This document shows positions 9,171 through 17,754 of a DNA stretch of 64,000 bases, in pieces. Source of the DNA: CALHVX01 sp964640725 (lineage in GTDB: Bacteria > Pseudomonadota > Gammaproteobacteria > Pseudomonadales > Azotimanducaceae). Within the stretch, counting starts at the first letter, position 1; every line of letters begins with the position of its first letter. A program made the translations under genes and the position numbers. The stretch covers positions 1 through 64,000 of the forward strand of contig CAZXIJ010000015.1 of NCBI GenBank assembly GCA_964640725.1, read 5' to 3'. The notes beneath the pieces were generated by a model. It ran no database searches. It was not told the origin of the DNA and saw only the letters and a list, made by a program, of their open reading frames with translations.

Positions 9171-11041
9171 CAGGCGGCCTCCTCCTCGTTCGCAGCCACC
9201 GGTTGGGCAGACCGCAGCGGGAAGGTGATGGCAATGCGAGTCCCGCGTCCTTCCTTCGAGTCAATCGTGAGCTGGCCACCGTGCTCCTGCACAATCTTGT
9301 GCACAATCGACAGGCCAAGGCCTGTTCCCTGCCCGACCGGCTTGGTCGTAAAGAACGGATCCATGATCTTGCTGAGGTGCTCTTCGGGAATGCCACAGCC
9401 TGTGTCCGAGACAGACACTTCGATGCCGTCGGCGAGCTGTCGCGTGGCGAGGGTCAGGGTGCCCTTGCCGTCCATCGCCTGCACAGCGTTGGTGACCAGG
9501 TTGATAAACACCTGATTGATTCGCGATGGCGCGCAGAAGATGTCTGAGACTTCTTCGAAATCCTTTTGCACCTCGACGCCATACTTGAGCATGTTCTTGG
9601 TAATCACCAGGGTCTTCTCCAGACCTTCACGCACATCGAAGCGATCCTGCGCGGCCCGGTCCAGGCGGCTGAAGTCTTTCAGGGACTGCACGAGCTCGCT
9701 GATCTGGTTCAGCCCTTCGACGCTGTCCTGGGACAGCGTCACCATTTCGTCAATGCTCTCGCCGATCAGGTCCGCATCCAGGGCGTCGCGTTGCTGCACC
9801 AGAGCTTTCATGGCCGCTTCTGCTTCCGCCGGATTGCGGGCCTGCACGATCGGCAGCGTCGCCGCGACATAGCCACGCATCTCGTCGACCATTTCGGCGC
9901 TGACGCTGGTGTTGCTCTGCACATACAGGAGCGGCGTATTGATCTCGTGCATCACGCCGGCCACCAGCTGTCCCAGCGAAGACATCTTCTCGGCCTGCAC
10001 CAGCTGCACCTGAGACTCCTTGAGTTCGTCCATCGCCAGCTCGAGATCGGAGGTACGCTCCTGGACCCGCTGCTCCAGATCGTCGTGCGAGTGCTCCAGG
10101 GCCGAGTAAGACCGGCTCAGGCGGAAGCCGAAATACGCCAGCACCCCGAGCAACAGCACTGTGAAAATGTTCAGCAGAATGCGCGCTTCGTTCACCACGG
10201 ACAGCAGCGCGAGATAGTCGCTCGTCACCGAGTCCCGCAAACGCTCCAGCGATCCGCCGAGCCGGGCAAGATCCGCAGCGCCTGCCAGGTCAATGGTCGC
10301 CATCTGTGCGTCGCGCAGGGTTTCGGCTTCGCTCACCAGCTCTTCCAGCGCTTCCCGATCGGTGCTGGTTAAACCCGCATCGGCGCGGATCTTGTCGACC
10401 ACCCGGTCCATCACCGTCAGGTCCAGGGGCACGCGACGGTCGAGCTGCTCTTGCACCAGCTGGTCAAAGCGGAAGGTTTCATCGGCCAGGGAATCCCGGC
10501 CGCGAGCCCGCAGATCGTTCACCATGTTGCGGCTGAGACCGGCAAAAGCAGTCGTCGACTCCGCCAGCTCGTGCTGCCGATCCGCCAGGGCCAGCAGCGT
10601 TTCTTCGAGCCCGCGCGTCTGCGTCTCGAGCGTCGCACTCAGGTCGCGCACCGCTTCCGGATCAGCGAGCGGTCGCTGATCCGCATCGATCGCGTTGAAG
10701 CCCTGGATCAGCAGGCGCTGAACCTCGTGGCCGGGGGCGTCGGCGGCATAGATCGCCGCCAGATCCGCGTTCAGCGAGCTGCTCGCTGCACTTAGCGCCC
10801 GGGCGACCTCTTTAAGCTCGTTCTGAACGTCCAGATCCGGCCGCACAGCGACATCCAGGGACTGCGACAGTGCATCGGTCACGTCCTGCAGATAACGCAG
10901 GGTCGTATCCGCGCCGCGATACTCGTTCTGGTTTGGATTGCTTGATAGCAGCAGCAGGGATCCCAGCAGCGCCATAGCGAGAGCCATCGTTAGCACTGAG
11001 AGTATCGCCCGCGGCAATTTGCCTGAGACTCCGGTTGTCAT
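9170..11041 (-). CDS. Membrane sensor histidine kinase, 623 aa
   Basis: Sensor kinase with TM1 (about 11-33), a ~250-residue helical periplasmic domain, TM2 (about 288-307), a coiled coil (315-350), a HisKA segment with His365 in MHEINTPL, and a HATPase domain (NLVTNAVQAM N-box, DTGCGIPEEHLSKIMDPFFTTK, GTGLGLSIV). ATG 11041 is preferred over the longer GTG start at 11098 because GGAG lies eight bases upstream and the signal-anchor helix follows directly. It heads a three-gene operon with the double-receiver regulator and a TonB-C protein. Ligand unknown; the helical sensor suggests an envelope or chemoreceptor-like stimulus. Confidence 0.93.
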   Translation of the reverse strand: MTTGVSGKLPRAILSVLTMALAMALLGSLLLLSSNPNQNEYRGADTTLRYLQDVTDALSQSLDVAVRPDLDVQNELKEVARALSAASSSLNADLAAIYAADAPGHEVQRLLIQGFNAIDADQRPLADPEAVRDLSATLETQTRGLEETLLALADRQHELAESTTAFAGLSRNMVNDLRARGRDSLADETFRFDQLVQEQLDRRVPLDLTVMDRVVDKIRADAGLTSTDREALEELVSEAETLRDAQMATIDLAGAADLARLGGSLERLRDSVTSDYLALLSVVNEARILLNIFTVLLLGVLAYFGFRLSRSYSALEHSHDDLEQRVQERTSDLELAMDELKESQVQLVQAEKMSSLGQLVAGVMHEINTPLLYVQSNTSVSAEMVDEMRGYVAATLPIVQARNPAEAEAAMKALVQQRDALDADLIGESIDEMVTLSQDSVEGLNQISELVQSLKDFSRLDRAAQDRFDVREGLEKTLVITKNMLKYGVEVQKDFEEVSDIFCAPSRINQVFINLVTNAVQAMDGKGTLTLATRQLADGIEVSVSDTGCGIPEEHLSKIMDPFFTTKPVGQGTGLGLSIVHKIVQEHGGQLTIDSKEGRGTRIAITFPLRSAQPVAANEEEAA

Positions 11042-11229
11042 CCCTTTCGCTCCATTTCGGCAAATCGCTGATTTGCCAACAACACCCAGATTGCCCACAT
11101 CCTGTGAGCAACGTCACTAATCGTCAGATTCACGATAGGCAGTGGGGATCAGGGATTCTGTGCGTGAACGCACATTCACCTGTATGGCAGCGCCGCAGAT
11201 CCGTTATGCAGGCCGGACTGGCCGGTGTC

Positions 11230-11284
11230 GATGCTGGCGGGAGAGGCTCGGCCAGCATCCGCGCGCCTGGCGCGCACCAGGCGC
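11230..11284 (-). terminator. Two adjacent hairpins after the amidohydrolase gene
   Basis: Just past the amidohydrolase stop, two perfect inverted repeats occur: GCGCCTGG/CCAGGCGC (11263-11270 with 11277-11284) and GATGCTGGC/GCCAGCATC (11230-11238 with 11251-11259). Neither is followed by a clear T-run on the minus strand, so a Rho-independent terminator is only possible, not certain. The rest of 11042-11290 should hold the promoter of the kinase operon, but I cannot pick out convincing boxes. Confidence 0.35.
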
Positions 11285-11290
11285 GAGCGC

Positions 11291-14200
11291 CTAGCGCGCC
11301 GGCTGCCACCAAAGCCGGGGCAGTGGGCGCTGCCTGGGGAACTCCTCGGTCAGATCGTCGGCGCGGTAGACGACGCCGCCTTTCACGACCCGGGTGGCGC
11401 TGTTCGTCGCGCGCAGGTCCTGCAGCGGATTGCGCTGCAGCAGCACCAGGTCCGCCAGCTTGCCGGGCTCGATGCTGCCGACATCCTGGTCCACGCCAAT
11501 GAGCCGGGCGCCATCGATGGTCGCGACCTGCAGCGCCTGCGCCGGGGTGAAACCGCCCGTGGCCATGGCCCAGAGTTCCCAGTGGTAGCCCAGGCCCTGC
11601 AGCTGGCCATGGGAGCCCACGCCAAGCAGGCCGCCGGCCTGGAAAATCTTGTAGGCCTGGCGAGCAACCCGGGTGAAGCGCTGTTCCGCGTCCAGCGTCC
11701 ATATGCCCCGGCGTTGCACACGCTGGTCCAGCCAGGCCTTCGGCGTAAAGCGCTGCAGCTTGGGATCCTGCGCCGGCGATTCCCGGCTGTAGAAGTACTC
11801 CTCGGCCGAGGGCCCGCCGTACAGCACGAGCAGCGTCGGCGTGTACCCCATGCCGCTCTGCGCGACGAGTTGCACAACGTCCTCGTGCAGGGTCTGCAGA
11901 GGAAAGTTGTGTTCGTTGCCGCTGAAGCCGTCGAGCGCATGGGTCAGGCCCAGGCGCATATCCAGGGAACCCTCGGTGGTCGGCATCATTTTCAGCGCCA
12001 CCGCGGCGCGAATGAGCCACTGCCGCTGCTGACGATCGCCCGAGATGTACGCCTTCAGGTTGCGCACCCCGTAGTGGTCCCGATAGCGCCGCAGCACATG
12101 GTAGGCAGACTCCAGGGAGCTGAACTGATGATGGTTGAAGATTCCCGGGCCGGTGGAAAGCGCCCGGGGGCCCAGATCCAGCCCGGCATCGATGGCCGAC
12201 TCATAGGCCAGGATGTCGATCGTCGAAGGCTGTACATCGAGCCCCGTGGTCACGCCGTAGGCCAGGTTCGCGAGCATCGACGGGTTGTAGCTATCGTGCG
12301 TGCCGCGCAGCGGGCGAAAGTGCGCGTGCGTGTCGATGAAACCCGGCACCAGCCACTGACCGGTCGCGTTCACCTGGTGGGCGCCCGCCGGTATCGATAT
12401 CTCGGCAGCGGGGCCTACGGCAGTGATGCGATCGCCTTGCACGAGCACCGTGGCGTTATCGATCACCTGTGCCGGCCGCGCCCGATCGGCCATGGTCAGC
12501 ACCGAGGCCCCAACGATCGCGAGGCTCCCCTCCGGCACGGACCGGGGCCTGTACAGATCGACGGTATCAACCTGCACCGCAGGATCCGCTTCCAGCGGCT
12601 CAAAGCCGGCGATGTCATCCGGATCCTTCGAGGCTGCTGCAGAACTTTCCTTTGCGGCCGGAAAGGCCTCCGGGTAGCGGATGTCGGCCCGCGCCCGCTG
12701 ATAGAGCGTGTGCCCGACGACCCACCACACCGATTGGCCGCCCTGGCTAAAGCCCATCGCGTCGGCGCCAACACTGGTCAGCCGAACGGCCGGCAGCTCG
12801 GCCTGCGTCAGCTTGAGCGTCTGTGCGCCAAGGGCGCCGTGCAGCCGCTCGGTCAGATACACCTGACCGGCATGGCGCACCAGCACCTGACGGCCGTCCG
12901 GCGCCAGCACCAGCTGGCTGACCTGCACATCATCTTCTGCCGAGTAAATCCCGGGCGCCGCCACCGACAACTCGTCCCGGCGATCGCTTCCGTCCAGGCG
13001 GACGGAGATCAGGCCGCCGGTGCTGTTGCGCGCAAAATCGCTGGCATTGCTGTTCAGGTAAACCCGGTCCGGCTCAGGCCCGAAGTGCGGCTGCGACAGT
13101 CCGGTTGCCGGTGTAACGGTCGTCGCCTCGCCGCCGCGGCTCGGCAGCCGCACCAGCTCCGCCCCGGTGGCGGGGCCAAAATCGAACTCGCGCAGCAGCC
13201 TCTCGTGAGCGCTTGCCCGAATCGCGATCAGCTGCTTGCCGTCCGGCGTATACGCGAGGTCGGTGTAGTGGCCAGCCTGACGGCTCAGCTGCTTCGGTCG
13301 GCCGCCGCGGCTCGGTACCGCAAAGATGTGCGCTGCCCCGTCCTGCCAGGAGACAAAGGCCACCTGCCGGCCATCCGGGCTTAAGGCCGGGTAGAAGGCC
13401 GGCTGCGAGTCCGGCGTCAGCGCAAAGAGCCGCTTGCTGTCGAGGTCGTAGCGATACAGGCGCTTGAAGGCCGAGAAGATCAGCTTGCTCGCGTCTTCGG
13501 CCAGCACGGGCTGCTGCAATACCCGGGCCTTGACCGGGCCAACGCCCAGGCGCTGCGGAAAGCGTGCCAGCGGGCCCAGCTGCGCCTGCACCGGGACCGT
13601 CATGGCCACGGTCCGCTGCGCACCGGTGGCCAGCGTCAGGCCCTGAATCTGGCCCTGCGCCGAATAGTAGAGTGTCGCGCCATCGGGGCTGAACGCGAAA
13701 CCGGGGTAGAGATCGCGGGTAAACCGCGATTCCTGCTCGTCTTCGGTTACCCCCCGAACCAGTTCGCGATCTTCGCCGCTTCGAAGATCGCGCCAGCGCA
13801 GCGCCGTCAACTGATCGCTGCGGGTCCCGTACACCATGGCGCCGCCATCGGGACTCAACAGGGGCCGAAAGGCACTGCCGGGCGCCCCGGTCAGCACCGT
13901 CTCGGTGCCGGTACGCAGATCGAGCCGGGCAATCTGCCACTGAGGAAAACGCAGGTTGTAGGCAAAGCCGCCGTTCTTGACTGCGTAGTAGAGGGCCTCA
14001 CCGCGGGGGCCGTAGACAGGCCCGAGATGGTTGCGGCGCTCGGCCGGCGGTGCATCCTTGCGAGCTTTCGACTTCGCCAACCGAACGCCCTTCCCGCCGT
14101 CCAGGTGATAGCCCCAGAGCTCGTAGGTTCGCAGTCCCCAGCTCGAGCGGGACGCCACCAGATGTTTGCCGTCGGGCGACCAGCTGGGTGATGCAAATTC

Positions 14201-14686
14201 AACCCGGGAGTCTCCCTTGGTGATGCGTCGGGGCTCGCCGCCGCTGGCGTCCATGACCCACAGGTTGTCCTGACCGCTCCGGTCGCTGACAAAGGCGATC
14301 TGACGACCGTCCGGAGAGAACTTCGGCTGGCTGTCGAACGCCTGGCCCTCGGTCAGAGGCGTCGCCCGACCGCCGGCGACAGGCAGCAGGTAGAGATCGC
14401 CAAGTACTTCCAGCACAAAGGTCTCGCCGTTCGGCGACAGGTCAAAGGACAACCAGCTCGCCGCGGCGGTATCGAACCGCACCGTTCGGGTCGGCTGCAG
14501 GCTGAGGGGGTCCGCCGCGCCCGCGGCGTCTTCAGTGCTGTTTGGCGTCTGCGCCAGCGCGAGCGTCGGCAGCACCGTAATCGCCAGGAACGCCAGTAAC
14601 GCCAGTAACAGCGGCACCAGCCAGAGTCTGAAATGCCGCCCGGCAAGGGCCCGCAGCGTCCAGGGGTGTTGCAAGCATCCAGTCAT
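11291..14686 (-). CDS. PD40/TolB-propeller-amidohydrolase fusion protein, 1131 aa
   Basis: Exported enzyme (N-terminal hydrophobic segment about 19-46, ending ALAQ). Residues ~70-640 contain repeated TolB/WD40-like PD40 blades (SPDGRQIAFVSDRSGQDNLWVM, WSPDGKHLVASRS and others). The C-terminal ~430 residues are an amidohydrolase domain with VPGFIDTHAHF (metal HxH), GLTHALDG and GVGSHGQLQGLGYHWELW, ending with the usual composite barrel GSIEPGKLADLVLL. Such fusions are annotated as amidohydrolase family proteins; substrate unknown, perhaps peptides or imides. GGAG lies six bases before the ATG. It follows the DUF3445 gene by 29 bases on the same strand. Confidence 0.92.
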   Translation of the reverse strand: MTGCLQHPWTLRALAGRHFRLWLVPLLLALLAFLAITVLPTLALAQTPNSTEDAAGAADPLSLQPTRTVRFDTAAASWLSFDLSPNGETFVLEVLGDLYLLPVAGGRATPLTEGQAFDSQPKFSPDGRQIAFVSDRSGQDNLWVMDASGGEPRRITKGDSRVEFASPSWSPDGKHLVASRSSWGLRTYELWGYHLDGGKGVRLAKSKARKDAPPAERRNHLGPVYGPRGEALYYAVKNGGFAYNLRFPQWQIARLDLRTGTETVLTGAPGSAFRPLLSPDGGAMVYGTRSDQLTALRWRDLRSGEDRELVRGVTEDEQESRFTRDLYPGFAFSPDGATLYYSAQGQIQGLTLATGAQRTVAMTVPVQAQLGPLARFPQRLGVGPVKARVLQQPVLAEDASKLIFSAFKRLYRYDLDSKRLFALTPDSQPAFYPALSPDGRQVAFVSWQDGAAHIFAVPSRGGRPKQLSRQAGHYTDLAYTPDGKQLIAIRASAHERLLREFDFGPATGAELVRLPSRGGEATTVTPATGLSQPHFGPEPDRVYLNSNASDFARNSTGGLISVRLDGSDRRDELSVAAPGIYSAEDDVQVSQLVLAPDGRQVLVRHAGQVYLTERLHGALGAQTLKLTQAELPAVRLTSVGADAMGFSQGGQSVWWVVGHTLYQRARADIRYPEAFPAAKESSAAASKDPDDIAGFEPLEADPAVQVDTVDLYRPRSVPEGSLAIVGASVLTMADRARPAQVIDNATVLVQGDRITAVGPAAEISIPAGAHQVNATGQWLVPGFIDTHAHFRPLRGTHDSYNPSMLANLAYGVTTGLDVQPSTIDILAYESAIDAGLDLGPRALSTGPGIFNHHQFSSLESAYHVLRRYRDHYGVRNLKAYISGDRQQRQWLIRAAVALKMMPTTEGSLDMRLGLTHALDGFSGNEHNFPLQTLHEDVVQLVAQSGMGYTPTLLVLYGGPSAEEYFYSRESPAQDPKLQRFTPKAWLDQRVQRRGIWTLDAEQRFTRVARQAYKIFQAGGLLGVGSHGQLQGLGYHWELWAMATGGFTPAQALQVATIDGARLIGVDQDVGSIEPGKLADLVLLQRNPLQDLRATNSATRVVKGGVVYRADDLTEEFPRQRPLPRLWWQPAR

Positions 14687-14715
14687 CGGGTGCTCCGAGC
14701 TTGAAAGGCCGCAGT

Positions 14716-15564
14716 TTACCGTCCCGGCAGCGCAGCGAGCACCGCCTGAACCCGCTGCAGCTTCTGCGGACCACCAAAAGCGGCGAGCGACGGCCCTGCC
14801 AGCAAGGTCAGGGCACGGTCCAGCGCCGCCCTCACCGTCGGCAAGGCGGCAATTTCTGCCAGCGGTGCAATCTCGACGCGAATGGTGAACAGCACGGCAT
14901 CCGCACCAACGCGCCGCAGGGTCTGGCGCTCGCTGCGCATCCAGACGCGCTCAAGGAGCTCGCCCGCTGCCGGGCGCGGCTGCCAGCGCTCCGGGCTGCC
15001 GTGAACGGACCAGTTGCGGCGCTCGAACAGATCTGTCTCGCGCAAGCCTTGAAAGAAGGCGTCGATCCGGCCGGCCAGCGCCGGGGTCATGTCGGCAACG
15101 CCGGCGTGCAGCCCGGGCAGCGTGCGGCCGAGCATTTGCGGCAAGGACCAGTAGGACGGCGCGCAAACGCAGGCACTCGCCAGTCGGTAGCAGCCGTCGT
15201 CCGATGAACGCATCAGCAGACACAGATCGTCCGGAACCCTGAGCGCGGCCCGAACCACCGGCGACAGCTCGGCTGTTGGCAGCTCTGCCCCTGGCACAGC
15301 CGCAGCGACCAGCGCCTCGAGCGCGTGCTCCGCCGTCGTCAGCGAGGGGTTGTCCCCAGGCCCGCCGGCCGTCAGCCCGGTCCCGGGCGTCCACCGGCCG
15401 CTGGCTTGATTTGCATGGTCCGCCAGCACCTGCTGTTTGCGGGCGCGCTCCTCGGCGCTGATGGCAAAGGGCAGCCAATGGCCGGTCGAGAGCGGCTGCA
15501 GCCCCATTCGCGCGCCAGGCTCGGCCGCCAGGAACGGCAAGGCCTGCCAATCCAGCGGCGGCAC
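14716..15564 (-). CDS. DUF3445 / heme-dependent oxidative N-demethylase-like protein, 282 aa
   Basis: The residues after GTG 15564 (PPLDWQALPFLAAEPGARMGLQPL) and the later features match the DUF3445 family, whose characterised member is the heme-containing subunit of an oxidative N-demethylase: VPDDLCLLMRSSDDGCYRL, ACVCAPSYWSLPQMLGRTLPGLH, RRNWSVHG, and MRSERQTLRRVGADAVLFTIR. The frame continues far upstream antisense to the DUF2254 gene, but that part is shadow; the GTG with AAGG four bases ahead fits the family's usual start. Partner redox subunits are not adjacent. Divergent from the DUF2254 gene with 42 bases between starts. Confidence 0.82.
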   Translation of the reverse strand: MPPLDWQALPFLAAEPGARMGLQPLSTGHWLPFAISAEERARKQQVLADHANQASGRWTPGTGLTAGGPGDNPSLTTAEHALEALVAAAVPGAELPTAELSPVVRAALRVPDDLCLLMRSSDDGCYRLASACVCAPSYWSLPQMLGRTLPGLHAGVADMTPALAGRIDAFFQGLRETDLFERRNWSVHGSPERWQPRPAAGELLERVWMRSERQTLRRVGADAVLFTIRVEIAPLAEIAALPTVRAALDRALTLLAGPSLAAFGGPQKLQRVQAVLAALPGR

Positions 15565-15606
15565 CGCGCCTTGATTGTGGCTCAAGCCGCGTGCAACGCT
15601 AGCGGG

Positions 15607-17190
15607 ATGACTGTCGCTCACAAAGATCCGAACGCCAACGCCGGCGCCCGCCTCCCCTGGATCCAGGTTTCGTTGCTGTTTGCCATTGCCCTGGCGCTCC
15701 TGCTCGCTGGCCTGCTGCCGGCGCTGTTGGACGGTACTGCACGGATCAACGCAGCCGGTCTGCCCGACACGCTCGGCAATGCTGCGGAAGTCATGGCCGC
15801 CGTGCTCGCCATCGCCATCACCGTGGTGGCCATTGTGGTGGAGCTGGCCGCCACTCGCTACAGCCATCGGGTCACCGAACTCTTTTTGCGAGCGCGGACC
15901 AACCGGGCGGTGCTGTCGCTGTTCGCCGTGACGGCGCTGCTGTGCCTTTGGAACGGCGGTGCCCTGCTCGCTCCGTCGGCAATCGGGCAGTGGCTCGCCC
16001 TCGGGCTCATGAGCCTGTGCCTGCTGTTGCTGCTGCCCTATTTCTCCTACGTCCTGCATTTCATCTCGCCGGCCGCGATCGTTCACCGCCTGTCTCGCAA
16101 CGCGATGACAGCCCTGCACCACCGCGATGCGCCGGCGCCGCGGCAGGCGGCCCGGGCGCTCTTTGGGCAAACGGTAGAGGATCTGCACGATGTCGCGCGC
16201 AAGGCCATCGAGCAAAGCGATCGGAGCGTGGCGCTGATCGCGACAGAGGCCCTGTTCGCGCTGCTTGCAGACTACCGGGCAGCACGCAGCGGGTTGCCGC
16301 CGGCCTGGTTTGAGCTGGACGATACGCTGCGCCGGGATCCGGATTTCGTGTCGATGGAGGGCGACGCACTGGCACCCATGACGCAACACGGACTCTGGCT
16401 CGAGCTCAAGGTGTTCCGCCAGCTCACCTCGCTGTTCGGGCATGGCGTGCACGATCTGCGCGACCTCTCGCAGGTCATTGCGATCCGCACCAGAGAGCAG
16501 TTGGAATCTGCCCCCGCGAGCGCCGAAGGCTTCCTGCCCCTGGGCCTGCAGGCGTTTAACAGCTACCTGCGAACCAGCATCAACCGCCGCGATCCGCGCA
16601 CCTCGTACTATCTTCTGAATCAGTACCGCAAACTGGCCGACCAGCTGGCCCAGCGGCAGGCAAACGGGCTGGTTCTGGAAATTGCAGCCCACTTCCGCTA
16701 CTACGGCCAGCTGGCCGCTGGCGCGCAGCTGCCGTTCCTGCTGGAAGTCGCGGCCTATGACCTGGTGCACTTGATTGAGCAATGCCGAGGCCGGGAGCAG
16801 GCCGGGGCGGATTCAGGCTCTGACCCTTCGCTCACCGATGCCCTGCTGGCGGTGCTGCTGGAGCTGGACCAAACGATCAGCAGCGACGAAGACCAGCCCA
16901 GCCTGGTGGGCGTTCGACGGGCTCAGCTGCAGCTGGCGGCCTGGTTTGCGAGCCTGGGGGACAACGCTCGCGCCGAGCAGATCGCCGAAGATCTTGCCTC
17001 CGAGCCCGATCGGCGACTGCGAGCCATTGCCCAGGCGCTGTACTCTGAAACCCGCCCCGAATACTGGGAGTTAACTGAAAGAGGCATAAATTTCAGTTAT
17101 TTACGACCAGAACTTCATAAGCACATAGAAGAAATGCTGACGATGACATCAAGGGCGCGCGAGCAGAAAGGCCAGGCCCCGGCGCGGTGA
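15607..17190 (+). CDS. DUF2254 family membrane protein, 527 aa
   Basis: Four N-terminal transmembrane helices (about 17-42, 57-78, 98-120, 128-150) precede a ~370-residue, mostly helical cytoplasmic region, the standard architecture of the DUF2254 family. Conserved-looking stretches include ELAATRYSHRVTELFL after TM2 and the start of the soluble domain (HFISPAAIVHRLSRNA). Function is not known for the family. ATG 15607 gives a signal-anchor start; the longer frame upstream overlaps the divergent DUF3445 gene and is discarded. Confidence 0.83.
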   Translation: MTVAHKDPNANAGARLPWIQVSLLFAIALALLLAGLLPALLDGTARINAAGLPDTLGNAAEVMAAVLAIAITVVAIVVELAATRYSHRVTELFLRARTNRAVLSLFAVTALLCLWNGGALLAPSAIGQWLALGLMSLCLLLLLPYFSYVLHFISPAAIVHRLSRNAMTALHHRDAPAPRQAARALFGQTVEDLHDVARKAIEQSDRSVALIATEALFALLADYRAARSGLPPAWFELDDTLRRDPDFVSMEGDALAPMTQHGLWLELKVFRQLTSLFGHGVHDLRDLSQVIAIRTREQLESAPASAEGFLPLGLQAFNSYLRTSINRRDPRTSYYLLNQYRKLADQLAQRQANGLVLEIAAHFRYYGQLAAGAQLPFLLEVAAYDLVHLIEQCRGREQAGADSGSDPSLTDALLAVLLELDQTISSDEDQPSLVGVRRAQLQLAAWFASLGDNARAEQIAEDLASEPDRRLRAIAQALYSETRPEYWELTERGINFSYLRPELHKHIEEMLTMTSRAREQKGQAPAR

Positions 17191-17196
17191 CCGGCG

Positions 17197-17754
17197 CTAC
17201 GCGAGCGGCGCGAACCGCAGCAGCTTGCGGCTGCCGTCCGCCAGCCCTTTCCGAAATCGCGGGCCCCAGAGCAGCCAGGACGCCGGGTACTTGCGCCCAA
17301 ACTGATCCAGCGCTGCGGCGGCAAACGCCGGGTCGTCATCCAGCCGGACCCCGGCCCGGATCGAAGGCAAATCGCGCCAGGCGCCGTCGGCCCTTTGCCA
17401 GCGTCCGACATCGCCGATCCAGATCCGCGCGGTCGCGCCTTGCCGCTGCGCCATCTTGACGCGCCAGCTGCTGGCGTCGGTCACAACCACCAGCTCACCG
17501 CCCGAAGGCGCAAACCAGACTTCGGCCTGGCAGCGCCCCAGAGCGCCATCGGGCCGCTCGTTGGCGATATAGATCAGGTCCGTGTCGGCGGCCGCACGCA
17601 GCGCGCTCGCTGTGTCGTTGCCATCCGCTGCCTGGGCAACGCCAGCACCGCCCAGCAGGCTGCCGGCGGCCGCGGAACCGGTCGCGACCCGACGCAGGAA
17701 GTGTCGCCGGTTCAGGCCGCTGCCGCGCTTGCGGTCGCCACTCGCAGCGCTCAT
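17197..17754 (-). CDS. Tat-exported small protein, possibly PPOX split-barrel type, 185 aa
   Basis: A twin-arginine signal is visible (LNRRHFLRRVATGSAAAGSLLGG, RR at 16-17, cleavage near AQA 40-42). The mature part resembles a pyridoxamine-phosphate-oxidase-like split barrel: IANERPDGALGRCQAEVWFAP, SWRVKMAQRQGATARIWIG, with terminal GSRKLLRFAP. That assignment is tentative. The start overlaps the fumarase stop (ATGA), so translation is coupled to the upstream fumarase gene. Tat export suggests a folded protein or bound cofactor. Confidence 0.68.
   Translation of the reverse strand: MSAASGDRKRGSGLNRRHFLRRVATGSAAAGSLLGGAGVAQAADGNDTASALRAAADTDLIYIANERPDGALGRCQAEVWFAPSGGELVVVTDASSWRVKMAQRQGATARIWIGDVGRWQRADGAWRDLPSIRAGVRLDDDPAFAAAALDQFGRKYPASWLLWGPRFRKGLADGSRKLLRFAPLA

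Noticed and set aside
11225..13384. 719-residue plus-strand frame opposite the amidohydrolase
   Set aside because: Arg/His/Gln-rich antisense shadow typical of high-GC genes; the minus-strand enzyme has full domain support.
14716..16782. 688-residue minus-strand frame
   Set aside because: Only the 15564-14716 part resembles a protein family; the rest is antisense to the DUF2254 gene and Gln/Arg-rich.
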